A stretch of 64,000 nucleotides of DNA from Rhizobium leguminosarum (GTDB lineage Bacteria; Pseudomonadota; Alphaproteobacteria; Rhizobiales; Rhizobiaceae), in assembly GCF_002953715.1 (NCBI RefSeq), contig NZ_CP025012.1, forward strand, positions 3,162,001-3,226,000, in the 5' to 3' direction. Each line of letters begins with the position of its first letter. Positions within the stretch are counted from its first letter, which is position 1. The notes under the pieces are model-generated. The model ran no database searches, was not told the origin of the DNA, and was given only the letters and a program-made list of their open reading frames with translations. The position numbers were made by a program, and so were the translations under genes. This document shows, in pieces, positions 18,103 to 25,938 of the stretch.

Positions 18103-19683
18103 ATGAACCATTTCGCGAAAAAATTTCTCGCCTCTGCGATGCTTGGCACATTGCTGGCGTTTTCGGCCCATGCGGCCACGCTCAACATTCACAATGGTGG
18201 CGACCCGCAGTCGCTCGATCCGCAGAAGCTTTCCGGGGACTGGGAAAATCGTATCGCCGGCGACATTTTCGAAGGCCTCGTCACCGAGGACGCCAAGGAT
18301 AATCCGATCCCCGGCCAAGCCGAAAGCTGGACCATTTCGCCTGATGGCAAGGTCTACACCTTCAAGCTTCGCGACGGCATCAAGTGGTCCGATGGCCAGC
18401 CGGTAACGGCAGGAGACTTCGTCTTCGCCTTCCAGCGCCTCGTCGACCCGAAGAATGCAGCTGACTATGCCTATCTGCAGTTCACCATCAAGAACGCGGA
18501 AAAGATCAACAAGGGTGAGATCACCGATCTCAACCAGCTCGGCGTCAAGGCGATCGACGACAAGACGCTCGAAATCACCCTTGAAAACTCGACCCCTTAT
18601 TTCCTCAATGCCTTGATGCATTACACCGCCTATCCGCTGCCGAAGCATGTCGTCGAGGCGAAGGGTCAGGATTGGGTCAAGATCGGCAACATCGTCACCA
18701 ACGGCCCTTACAAGCCGGTCGAGTGGGTTCCGGGTTCCCATGTCACGACTGTCAAGAACGACCAGTGGTATGACACCAAGGACCTGAAGATCGACGGCGC
18801 GAAGTTCTTCGTGCTTGAGGATCAGGAAGCCGCGCTGAAGCGTTACCGCGCCGGCGAATTCGACATCCTCACCGACTTCCCGACCGACCAGTACGAGTGG
18901 ATGAAGAAGAACCTGCCGGGCCAGGCACACGTCGCCCCCTTCTCCGGTCTCTATTATTACGTCGTCAATTCGCAGAAGCCGCCCTTCAGCGACAAGCGCG
19001 TCCGCCAGGCTCTCTCCATGGCGATCAACCGCGAAGTCATCGGCCCACAGATCCTCGGCACCGGCGAACTGCCGGCCTATTCCTGGGTGCCGCCGGGCAC
19101 GGCGAACTACGGCGAGCCGGCCTATGTCAGCTGGAAGGACCTGCCCTATAGCGAGAAAGTCGCCGAAGCCAAGAAGCTTCTGACCGAAGCCGGTTTCGGC
19201 CCGGACAAGCCGCTGCACGCCGTGCTGAGCTACAACACCAACGACAACCACAAGCGCATCGCCGTCGCCATCGCTTCCATGTGGAAGCCGCTCGGCGTCG
19301 ATGTCGAGCTCGTCAATGCCGAAACCAAGGTGCATTACGACCAGATGCAGCGTGGTCAGGTCGAAATCGGCCGCGCCGGCTGGCTCGCCGACTATAACGA
19401 TCCGGACAACTTCCTGAACCTCCTGGTGACAGGCGTGCAGATGAATTACGGCCGCTGGTCGAATCCCGAGTACGACAAGATGATCAAGGAAGGCAACGCC
19501 GAGACGGATCTCACCAAGCGTGCCGCGATCTTCAAGAAGGCCGAACAGCTGGCGCTGGATGAATCCGCCGCCCTGCCGATCTACTACTATGTCTCGAAGA
19601 ACGTCGTTTCGCCGAAGATCGAAGGCTTCGTCGACAACATCCAGGACATCCACCGCACCCGCTGGCTGTCGATGAAAGAGTAA
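18103..19683 (+). CDS. oppA: Oligopeptide ABC transporter substrate-binding protein
   Basis: The 526-residue precursor has a signal peptide ending at AHA (about residue 24) and the SBP_bac_5 fold. Typical sequences include GDPQSLDPQKLSGDWENRIA, the strand FKLRDGIKWSDGQPVTAGDF and VRQALSMAINREVI. It binds short peptides in the periplasm and delivers them to OppBC. It is the first gene of a complete oppABCDF operon, all on the plus strand. A 12-bp stem-loop between it and oppB probably increases oppA message relative to the membrane genes. The peptide specificity is unknown; rhizobial OppA-like proteins can also bind murein peptides. Confidence 0.92.
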   Translation: MNHFAKKFLASAMLGTLLAFSAHAATLNIHNGGDPQSLDPQKLSGDWENRIAGDIFEGLVTEDAKDNPIPGQAESWTISPDGKVYTFKLRDGIKWSDGQPVTAGDFVFAFQRLVDPKNAADYAYLQFTIKNAEKINKGEITDLNQLGVKAIDDKTLEITLENSTPYFLNALMHYTAYPLPKHVVEAKGQDWVKIGNIVTNGPYKPVEWVPGSHVTTVKNDQWYDTKDLKIDGAKFFVLEDQEAALKRYRAGEFDILTDFPTDQYEWMKKNLPGQAHVAPFSGLYYYVVNSQKPPFSDKRVRQALSMAINREVIGPQILGTGELPAYSWVPPGTANYGEPAYVSWKDLPYSEKVAEAKKLLTEAGFGPDKPLHAVLSYNTNDNHKRIAVAIASMWKPLGVDVELVNAETKVHYDQMQRGQVEIGRAGWLADYNDPDNFLNLLVTGVQMNYGRWSNPEYDKMIKEGNAETDLTKRAAIFKKAEQLALDESAALPIYYYVSKNVVSPKIEGFVDNIQDIHRTRWLSMKE

Positions 19684-19691
19684 GGGAAAAC

Positions 19692-19720
19692 GGTCCTTCC
19701 CGCGCCTTGCGGGAAGGACC
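19692..19720 (+). terminator. Stem-loop between oppA and oppB
   Basis: The arms GGTCCTTCCCGC and GCGGGAAGGACC pair perfectly over 12 bp around a 5-base loop. There is no T-run after it, so it is more likely an mRNA-processing or stabilising hairpin within the operon than a full terminator. Confidence 0.6.
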
Positions 19721-19731
19721 GGCCCACGACC

Positions 19732-20655
19732 ATGATCAAATACGCCCTCCGTCGCTTGCTGTCGACGATCCCCGTCATGTGGATCGCCGTGACAGCCTCG
19801 TTTTTTGTTTTGCGCCTTGCCCCCGGCGGCCCTTTCGATGGCGAAAGGCCATTGCCGCCGGTGATCCTGAAGAACCTTGCGGCCCACTATAATCTCGACA
19901 AGCCGCTCATCCAGCAGTACCTGATCTATGTCGGTGACCTGCTCCGGGGCGATCTCGGCCCCTCCTTCGCCAGCGAAGATTTCACCGTGGCCCAGCAGAT
20001 CATGATCGGTCTGCCCTATACCTTTACCATCGGTACGGCTGCCTTCCTGATTGCCATTATTGTCGGCGTGGCCGTCGGCTGTCTCGGGGCGCTCTATCAG
20101 AACAAGGCACCGGATTATATTCTGGGCGCGCTCATTCTGGTGGGCGTCGTGCTACCGAACTTCCTGATTGCGCCCATCCTGCAGCTCGTCTTCGGCATCC
20201 ATCTCGCGTGGTTTCCGGTCGGCGGTTGGGGTGACGGCTCGATCAAATACCTCATCCTTCCGATCGTCGTTCTGGCGCTGCCGCATGCCGGCCGTATCTC
20301 GCGCATCACCCGCGGCTCGATGATCGAGGTGATGAATCAGAACTTCATTCGCACCGCCAAGGCCAAAGGCATCGGCCCCCGCCTGACGGTCATGCGCCAT
20401 GCGCTGAAGCCTGCGCTGATGCCTGTCGTCTCCTATCTGGGTCCAGCGGCAAGTTACCTTCTCACCGGCTCGCTGGTTGTCGAGAGCATCTTCGGATTGC
20501 CCGGCATCGGCCGCTATTTCGTCAACGCAGCGCTGAACCGTGATTACGGCATGGTTCTCGGCACGGTCATCTTCTACATGGTGCTGATCGTGTTCCTGAA
20601 CCTTCTCGTCGATATCGCCTATGCGTGGCTCGATCCGAAAGTGAGAAACAGATGA
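19732..20655 (+). CDS. oppB: Oligopeptide ABC transporter permease
   Basis: The 307-residue inner-membrane subunit has about six hydrophobic spans. The N-terminus IKYALRRLLSTIPVMWIAVT is typical of OppB/DppB, and the coupling loop appears as NFIRTAKAKGIGPRLTVMRH. With OppC it forms the translocation channel. Its stop overlaps the oppC start in an ATGA. Confidence 0.93.
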   Translation: MIKYALRRLLSTIPVMWIAVTASFFVLRLAPGGPFDGERPLPPVILKNLAAHYNLDKPLIQQYLIYVGDLLRGDLGPSFASEDFTVAQQIMIGLPYTFTIGTAAFLIAIIVGVAVGCLGALYQNKAPDYILGALILVGVVLPNFLIAPILQLVFGIHLAWFPVGGWGDGSIKYLILPIVVLALPHAGRISRITRGSMIEVMNQNFIRTAKAKGIGPRLTVMRHALKPALMPVVSYLGPAASYLLTGSLVVESIFGLPGIGRYFVNAALNRDYGMVLGTVIFYMVLIVFLNLLVDIAYAWLDPKVRNR

Positions 20656-21569
20656 TCCTCAACCCCGCAAAGCGCGAGCTGCTCGCGCAGGAACTGCTGG
20701 AGGCGGAAGGCCTTGCGCCCAAAAGCCGCTCGCTCACCAAGGATGCCTTGCGTCGCCTCGGGCGCAACAAGGCGGCCGTCCTGTCGATCGTCGTCCTGAC
20801 GTTGCTGATCCTCGTGGCCTTCATCGGCCCCTGGTTCATTCCCTTCAACTATGAGGATCCTGATTGGGCGGCTTTCCGCATACCCCCCTCGATCGAAACC
20901 GGCCACTATTTCGGCACCGACCCGAACGGCCGCGACCTTCTCGCCCGCGTCCTTTACGGCACCCGCGTCTCGCTGGCGGTGGCGCTGACGGCGACCGTCG
21001 TCTCCGTCTTCATCGGCGTGCTCTACGGTGCGGTATCGGGTTATATCGGCGGCAGGCTGGATGCGATCATGATGCGCTTCGTCGATATCATGTATGCGCT
21101 TCCCTATATCCTCTTCGTCATTCTGCTGATGGTGATCTTCGGCCGCAACGTCTATCTGCTGTTTGCCGCCATCGGCGCGCTGGAATGGCTGACCATGGCC
21201 CGCATCGTGCGCGGCCAGACGCTGTCGATCAAGCATCGCGAATTCATCGAAGCGGCCCGCGCATCCGGGCAGCGGCCGTTCAAGATCATCATCAAGCACA
21301 TCATCCCGAACCTCGTCGGACCCGTGGTCATCTTCGCAGCATTGACGGTGCCTGAAATCATCGCCACCGAAAGCTTCCTTTCCTATCTCGGCTTCGGCGT
21401 GCAGGAACCGCTGACCTCGCTCGGCACTCTGATCGCCGAGGGGACCGATGCCATGGAAAGCATGCCTTGGCTGCTGGTCTTCCCGGCAAGCTTCCTCGTG
21501 GCCCTGCTGCTCAGCCTGCTCTTCATCGGCGACGGCCTGCGCGACGCGTTCGACCCGAAGGATCGTTAA
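20652..21569 (+). CDS. oppC: Oligopeptide ABC transporter permease
   Basis: The 305-residue second membrane subunit has the OppC-type N-terminal extension (KSRSLTKDALRRLGRNKAAV) before its first span. It also carries the periplasmic signature HYFGTDPNGRDLLARVLYG and the coupling loop REFIEAARASGQRPFKIIIK. I use the ATG overlapping the oppB stop; an alternative start nine codons upstream inside oppB is less likely. The following oppD begins directly after the stop. Confidence 0.92.
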   Translation: MILNPAKRELLAQELLEAEGLAPKSRSLTKDALRRLGRNKAAVLSIVVLTLLILVAFIGPWFIPFNYEDPDWAAFRIPPSIETGHYFGTDPNGRDLLARVLYGTRVSLAVALTATVVSVFIGVLYGAVSGYIGGRLDAIMMRFVDIMYALPYILFVILLMVIFGRNVYLLFAAIGALEWLTMARIVRGQTLSIKHREFIEAARASGQRPFKIIIKHIIPNLVGPVVIFAALTVPEIIATESFLSYLGFGVQEPLTSLGTLIAEGTDAMESMPWLLVFPASFLVALLLSLLFIGDGLRDAFDPKDR

Positions 21570-22562
21570 ATGACGGATACCCTCCTCGAACTCAAAGACT
21601 ACTCGATCACCTTCAAGACGCCTGATGGAGAGGTGAAGGCGGTCTCGAACATGAACCTGACGGTCAAGCGCGGCGAGCGCATCGCCATCGTCGGCGAATC
21701 CGGCTCCGGCAAGAGTCAGACCTTCCTCGGCATCATGGGCCTGCTCGCCAAGAACGGCAAAACGACGGGACAGGCGCTGCTCGAAGGCAAGGACGTGCTG
21801 GCGCTGAAACCGCGCGAGCTCGACCAGATCCGCGGCAAAGACATGGCGATGGTCTTCCAGGACCCGATGACGGCTCTCAATCCAACGCTGAAGATCTCCC
21901 GGCAGCTGACGGAGCAGCTCGAGGTTCACGGCGGGCTGACGGCGCGCGCCGCATCCGCCGCCGCACTCGACATGCTGAAACGTGTCGGCATCCCCGACCC
22001 GACACGACGCTTCCACCTCTACCCGCATGAGCTCTCCGGCGGCATGCGACAGCGCATCGTCATCGCCATGGCGCTGCTCACCCGGCCGAAGCTTCTGATC
22101 GCCGACGAACCGACGACGGCACTCGACGTCACTATCCAGGCGCAGATTCTCGATCTCTTCAACGACCTGACGGCGGAGATGAACACGGCGCTCGTCATGA
22201 TCACCCACGATCTCGGCGTCGTTGCCGGCCTCGCCGACCGCGTCGCAGTCATGTATGCCGGCCGCATCGTCGAGGAGGCGCCCGTCGACGAGCTCTTCGA
22301 CAACCCGGCACATCCCTATACCGCAGCACTGCATGCCTCGATCCCGCGGCCGGACCAGGATGTCGATGACCTCGTCGTCATCCCCGGGCGTCCGCCGAAC
22401 CTGCAGCACCTACCGAAGGGCTGCAATTTCTCGCCGCGCTGTTCGCAGGCCCAGGACGATTGCATCGACCGTCCGCCATTGCTCGAAACGCTGGCGCCGC
22501 ACCACTGCGCCGCCTGCTACCACCCTTTCCCACGTCGTGAGGAGTTGCTGAACCATGGCTGA
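21570..22562 (+). CDS. oppD: Oligopeptide ABC transporter ATP-binding protein
   Basis: The 330-residue ATPase has Walker A GESGSGKSQ, signature LSGGMRQRIVIAMAL and Walker B LLIADEPTTALDVT. It ends with the OppD/DppD C-terminal motif containing the cysteines of CNFSPRCSQAQDDC and CAACYHP, which in related proteins hold an iron-sulphur cluster. It overlaps oppF by eight bases. Confidence 0.93.
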   Translation: MTDTLLELKDYSITFKTPDGEVKAVSNMNLTVKRGERIAIVGESGSGKSQTFLGIMGLLAKNGKTTGQALLEGKDVLALKPRELDQIRGKDMAMVFQDPMTALNPTLKISRQLTEQLEVHGGLTARAASAAALDMLKRVGIPDPTRRFHLYPHELSGGMRQRIVIAMALLTRPKLLIADEPTTALDVTIQAQILDLFNDLTAEMNTALVMITHDLGVVAGLADRVAVMYAGRIVEEAPVDELFDNPAHPYTAALHASIPRPDQDVDDLVVIPGRPPNLQHLPKGCNFSPRCSQAQDDCIDRPPLLETLAPHHCAACYHPFPRREELLNHG

Positions 22563-23541
22563 TCGATCGCTTCTGAGGGTCGAGAACCTGACGACCCAGT
22601 TCGAACTGCCGGCGAAGGGCCTCTTCAAGCCGCCGGTCTTCCTCACCGCCGTCAACAATGTAAGCTTCGACCTCAGCGAAGGCCGCACGCTCGGCATCGT
22701 CGGCGAATCCGGCTGCGGCAAGTCGACGCTCGGCCGCTCCATCCTGCGGCTCTTGAAATCGCAGAAGGGCCGCATCCTCTGGCAGGGTCGCAACCTGCTC
22801 GACCTCACGGACGAGGAAATGCGCGCCGCCCGCCGCGACATGCAGATCATCTTCCAGGATCCGATCGCCTCGCTCGACCCGCGCATGACGGTCGGCGACA
22901 TCATCGCCGAGCCGCTCACCGTCTTCGAGCCGAAGCTCTCGAGGGCCGAGCGCACCGAACGCGTCCGTGAGATCATGACCGCCGTCGGCCTGGTGCCGGA
23001 GATGATCAACCGCTATCCGCACGAATTCTCCGGCGGCCAGGCGCAGCGCATCGGCATCGCGCGGGCAGTGGTCACTAAACCCAAGCTCATCATCTGCGAC
23101 GAGCCGGTTTCGGCCCTCGACGTCTCGATCCAGGGTCAGGTGATCACGCTTCTGCGCAAGCTGCGCAAGGAATTCGGCCTGACGCTGATCTTCATCAGCC
23201 ACGACCTCTCCGTCGTGCGCCTGATCTCAGACGATGTGCTGGTGCTCTATCTCGGCAGGGTGGTGGAAGCCGGCGACTGCGCCACCGTCTTCGATCATCC
23301 CGCCCACCCCTATACGCAGGCGCTCTTTTCGGCCGCGCCAATCCCGGATCCAAAGCTTGCGCGCCTGCGCACCCGCATCCGCCTGCAGGGCGACCCGCCC
23401 TCGCCGCTCAATCCGCCGAAAGGCTGCGTCTTCTCGCCGCGCTGCTGGAAGGCGACCGACATCTGTCGTACCGAGATGCCGCCGACCGAGCAGGTCCGCC
23501 CCGGCCAGACGGCAGCCTGTTATCACATGGACAGGCCATGA
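22555..23541 (+). CDS. oppF: Oligopeptide ABC transporter ATP-binding protein
   Basis: The 328-residue second ATPase has Walker A GESGCGKSTLGR, signature FSGGQAQRIGIARA, Walker B LIICDEPVSALDVS, and the C-terminal cysteine motif CVFSPRCWKATDIC. It completes the heterodimeric ATPase of the Opp importer. The start overlaps the end of oppD, and a stem-loop follows directly after the stop, closing the operon. Confidence 0.93.
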   Translation: MADRSLLRVENLTTQFELPAKGLFKPPVFLTAVNNVSFDLSEGRTLGIVGESGCGKSTLGRSILRLLKSQKGRILWQGRNLLDLTDEEMRAARRDMQIIFQDPIASLDPRMTVGDIIAEPLTVFEPKLSRAERTERVREIMTAVGLVPEMINRYPHEFSGGQAQRIGIARAVVTKPKLIICDEPVSALDVSIQGQVITLLRKLRKEFGLTLIFISHDLSVVRLISDDVLVLYLGRVVEAGDCATVFDHPAHPYTQALFSAAPIPDPKLARLRTRIRLQGDPPSPLNPPKGCVFSPRCWKATDICRTEMPPTEQVRPGQTAACYHMDRP

Positions 23542-23547
23542 ACGGAA

Positions 23548-23571
23548 TGACGGTCGCGCAAGCGGCCGTCA
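23548..23571 (+). terminator. Stem-loop at the end of the opp operon
   Basis: The arms TGACGGTCGC and GCGGCCGTCA pair with nine of ten bases around the stable tetraloop GCAA, seven bases after the oppF stop. No T-tract follows, so it may be a weak or Rho-assisted terminator. Confidence 0.5.
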
Positions 23572-23708
23572 CCTTATCAGGATGCCCGGTGCGCCATCCG
23601 CTTCGGGGCTAAGCGGACTATTTTTGGGTCCAAAACCCCTGATAAGAAAGCTTTTATAAGCATGTGCTACCCCATTTCGGCCTAATCGCAAGCCAGGGGA
23701 ACGCATAT

Positions 23709-24050
23709 ATGAAATCGAAAATATCAGGTTTGATTGCAATTGCCGCCGCGATGATCACCGCCTCCGCTGTTTCAGCGCATGCCGAAGATCTGACGTTCAA
23801 GCTCATCAACGGAACGAACTCCGTGCTGACGCGCTTCTACAGCTCGCCGACCGGCGTCGACGACTGGGAAGAAGATGTGTTCGGCGAGAACGTTCTCGAT
23901 CCGGGCGAAACCATGGACATTACCATCGCCGATGGCCGCACCGTCTGCAAATACGACATGCGCTTCGAATTCGAGGAAGGTTCAAACCTAGCAACCACCG
24001 AAGATACCCAGGATCTTTGCGCGATGGGCAGCTACACCATTCACGAATAG
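23709..24050 (+). CDS. Small periplasmic protein of unknown function
   Basis: The predicted 113-residue product begins with a signal peptide cleaved near SAHAED (about residue 25). The mature part is acidic and about 88 residues long, with FKLINGTNSVLTRFYSSPTG, then WEEDVFGENVLDPGETMDIT and two cysteines (TVCKYD and DLCAMGS) that could form a disulphide. The ATG follows AGGGGAACGCATAT. This looks like a beta-rich secreted protein as seen in other rhizobial genomes, but I know no function. It forms its own unit with a strong terminator. Confidence 0.7.
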   Translation: MKSKISGLIAIAAAMITASAVSAHAEDLTFKLINGTNSVLTRFYSSPTGVDDWEEDVFGENVLDPGETMDITIADGRTVCKYDMRFEFEEGSNLATTEDTQDLCAMGSYTIHE

Positions 24051-24060
24051 GCATCCTTCT

Positions 24061-24099
24061 TAAGGCCCGCCTTCGCCTCGTCCGCGAAGGCGGGCTTTA
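24061..24099 (+). terminator. Intrinsic terminator after the small periplasmic protein gene
   Basis: A 16-bp stem (TAAGGCCCGCCTTCGC / GCGAAGGCGGGCTTTA, one mismatch) with a 7-base loop follows the stop by ten bases. The strength of the stem and the TTTAA tail indicate an efficient terminator. Confidence 0.8.
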
Positions 24100-24234
24100 A
24101 TCTCCCGTGATATCGACGCTTGTCACTCCGCCCGGCTCCGCGTATCAGCGACTGAAGACCTGCGGATAATCCGCCAATTCAAAGTGATAGAGCGTCCTGT
24201 TGGATCCACAGCGCTCTAATGCCGGGAGGACAAG

Positions 24235-25155
24235 GTGAGCAGACGGTTTCTATCGATCGGTGAATGCATGGTGGAACTCTCGCAGGCAGGCGACGGCCTG
24301 CTGCGCAAAGGCTTCGCCGGCGATACCTTCAACACCGCCTGGTATGCCCGAGCCTGCCTTGCCGCCGACTGGTCGGTCGATTATTTCACCGCCCTCGGTG
24401 ACGACGCCATGTCGGACGAGATGCTGGCCTTCATCGACACATCAGGCATTGGCACCAGCCTCATCCGCCGCATCAAGGGCAGGACGCCCGGCCTCTATAT
24501 GATCAATCTGAAGAACGGCGAACGTTCCTTCAGCTACTGGCGCGACAGCTCGGCTGCCCGCAGCCTGGCGGCTGATCCGGACCGCCTGCGCGAGGCGGTG
24601 GAGAGCGCTGCCGTCATCTATTTCTCCGGCATCACCCTTGCCATCCTGCCGCATGAGGATGCCGAGACTTTGCTTGCCGAAGTCCGCCGCGCCAAGGCCG
24701 CCGGCAAGCTCGTCGTCTTCGATCCGAATATCCGTCCGCGCCTCTGGTCGAGCTACGACGTGATGCACACGACGATCAGCGAAGGCGCCCGCTCCTCCGT
24801 GCTGGTCATGCCGAGCTTCGACGACGAGGCGGCCCATTTCGGCGATGATTCCATTGAGGCGACGATCCACCGCTATAGCGCACTGGGCGCCGTCGATATC
24901 GTCGTCAAGAACGGCGCTGACGGTGTCACGCTGAATTTTGCCGGCGAGCAAACCTTCGTTCCGGCTGAAAAGGTGGAGAAGGTGGTCGACACGACTAGCG
25001 CCGGCGACAGCTTCAACGGCGCTTTTCTCTCACGATATCTCGAAGCTGGCGATGCGCCTGCCGCCGCCCGCTTCGCAGCAAAGGTCGCTGCCCGCGTCGT
25101 CAGCGAACATGGTGCATTGGTCGTAAAGGAAAAGCTCGGATTGGATGGCGGCTAA
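24235..25155 (+). CDS. kdgK: PfkB-family sugar kinase, probable 2-dehydro-3-deoxygluconokinase
   Basis: The 306-residue kinase is of the ribokinase/PfkB family. It begins with RFLSIGECMVELSQ, carries GFAGDTFNTAWYARACL, and ends with the PfkB signature DTTSAGDSFNGAFLSRYLE, in which the second Asp is the catalytic base. The pattern best fits 2-keto-3-deoxygluconate kinase, which makes KDPG for the Entner-Doudoroff pathway in pectin and glucuronate use. The start is GTG, preceded by GGGAGGACAAG. No other uronate genes are adjacent, so substrate assignment is probable rather than certain. Confidence 0.8.
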   Translation: MSRRFLSIGECMVELSQAGDGLLRKGFAGDTFNTAWYARACLAADWSVDYFTALGDDAMSDEMLAFIDTSGIGTSLIRRIKGRTPGLYMINLKNGERSFSYWRDSSAARSLAADPDRLREAVESAAVIYFSGITLAILPHEDAETLLAEVRRAKAAGKLVVFDPNIRPRLWSSYDVMHTTISEGARSSVLVMPSFDDEAAHFGDDSIEATIHRYSALGAVDIVVKNGADGVTLNFAGEQTFVPAEKVEKVVDTTSAGDSFNGAFLSRYLEAGDAPAAARFAAKVAARVVSEHGALVVKEKLGLDGG

Positions 25156-25156
25156 T

Positions 25157-25224
25157 GCGTCGCGATCTTTCAGATTCGCGTACCGCGCTTTAGGTCTTTG
25201 TTTTCCGTACGTCGTTGTCGCATG
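25157..25224 (-). repeat. Intergenic repeat, inverted copy of 2032-2098
   Basis: This is close to the reverse complement of the repeat at 2032-2098, sharing the GCGTCGCGAT end, an AGATTCGCG block and a CGCGCTTTAGGTCTTTGTT block. It lies directly after the sugar kinase stop. Two copies 23 kb apart in opposite orientation show it is a dispersed element. Confidence 0.7.
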
Positions 25225-25314
25225 CTTTTAGACCACACATGGTGATGCAGTATGAACGCCATGTGCGAGCGCGCCCCGCCTTGTCGGCATCGTTTGCCCC
25301 GCTGCCAGGGGAAA

Positions 25315-25506
25315 TCAGGACTTCGTCGGCCGATCGGACTCGCGAACTGCCTCGTCATGGTACCAGCAGCTGTCGAGCGCAGCATCGCAGACGTCTGCTG
25401 CCTCGCGCTCCATCAGCCTGGCGCGTTCGAACCGGTTGGCGTTTCGTATCGCCTTGACGGGGAACTGGTAGATCGTTGCGGATTCACGATGGAAACCGGT
25501 GGGCAT
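25315..25506 (-). CDS. gstI: GstI, translational inhibitor of glutamine synthetase II
   Basis: The 63-residue product reads MPTGFHRESATIYQFPVKAI and ends with SCWYHDEAVRESDRPTKS. This has the features of the DUF2735-type proteins of Rhizobiales. Its length of exactly 63 codons and its position divergent from glnII match the gstI gene of R. leguminosarum, whose product blocks glnII expression at the translational level. The ATG has a good GGAGGCGATCTC ribosome site. A TTGCAT / 17 bases / CTATGT promoter lies 50-75 bases upstream and is overlapped by an NtrC-type site. GstI would thus be made when nitrogen is plentiful and shut down when NtrC is active. Confidence 0.8.
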   Translation of the reverse strand: MPTGFHRESATIYQFPVKAIRNANRFERARLMEREAADVCDAALDSCWYHDEAVRESDRPTKS

Positions 25507-25553
25507 GAGATCGCCTCCATTCAGTTCGGCGCATCAACATTTCAGGACCATCT

Positions 25554-25582
25554 ACATAGCACAATGCACATAGTTTATGCAA
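25554..25582 (-). promoter_or_regulatory. Putative sigma-70-type promoter of gstI
   Basis: On the minus strand, TTGCAT (25582-25577) and CTATGT (25559-25554) are separated by exactly 17 bases, a reasonable -35/-10 pair about 50 bases before the gstI start. The upstream half is covered by an NtrC-type site. Confidence 0.5.
25565..25581. promoter_or_regulatory. Putative NtrC-binding site 1
   Basis: The sequence TGCACATAGTTTATGCA fits the TGC-N11-GCA pattern of NtrC operators and has a full TGCAC left half. It overlaps the -35 and spacer of the gstI promoter, so bound NtrC could repress gstI. Confidence 0.55.
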
Positions 25583-25584
25583 AT

Positions 25585-25601
25585 TGCATAAAATAAGGGC
25601 A
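25585..25601. promoter_or_regulatory. Putative NtrC-binding site 2
   Basis: The sequence TGCATAAAATAAGGGCA again fits TGC-N11-GCA. It is exactly 20 bases, about two helical turns, from site 1, the arrangement expected for cooperative binding of two NtrC dimers. Confidence 0.5.
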
Positions 25602-25833
25602 ATGTTGCAATTGTAATCGGTCGGCATGCTGTCTCGGCTAAAAGCTTCCGATAATTTGTTTAACACTTCATCATTTCAGCCTAACGCCACAATTTTCATC
25701 CGGTTCCAGATGGGAAAAGTGCGTTTTGATGGGCGATACCGCCTGTAAGCGTTAAAAACAGCCCGATTTTCCAAAAGAGAAAAAATCGGCCGGCACGCTG
25801 ATTCGCGAATTTTCTTTCGCGTGGCGCCAAAAC

Positions 25834-25849
25834 TGGCACGCTACGTGCT
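25834..25849 (+). promoter_or_regulatory. glnII: Sigma-54 promoter of glnII
   Basis: TGGCACGCTACGTGCT has the invariant GG and GC ten bases apart and a perfect -24 TGGCAC. Transcription should start near 25860, about 80 bases before the glnII start codon. Confidence 0.8.
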
Positions 25850-25938
25850 TTTAAAGCGTCATCCCTGGCGGTCGGATGCGCTTGCGCGCCGAGATCGCCT
25901 CCGGATTTGCTCACCTTCGTAGCATTGAGAGAGTCACG

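Larger units (their letters stand above)
25507..25938. promoter_or_regulatory. gstI-glnII divergent control region
   Basis: This 432-base A/T-rich spacer separates gstI and glnII and carries no other gene. It holds, in order, the gstI promoter, two tandem NtrC-type sites, and a sigma-54 promoter for glnII, each listed separately. The roughly 230 bases between the NtrC sites and the sigma-54 promoter are compatible with activation through DNA looping. Confidence 0.75.

Noticed and set aside
17821..19887. Open frame of 688 codons on the minus strand
   Set aside because: It lies opposite oppA and the start of oppB, which have clear families, signal peptides and ribosome sites. The frame has no domain.
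20619..22409. Open frame of 596 codons on the minus strand
   Set aside because: It is antisense to oppC and oppD and shows the typical His/Asp/Arg-rich shadow composition.
25574..25592. Perfect 9-bp-arm palindrome (TTTATGCAA, one base, TTGCATAAA) as an independent operator
   Set aside because: It is made from the inner halves of the two tandem NtrC-type sites and the gstI -35 region, so a separate regulator is not needed to explain it.
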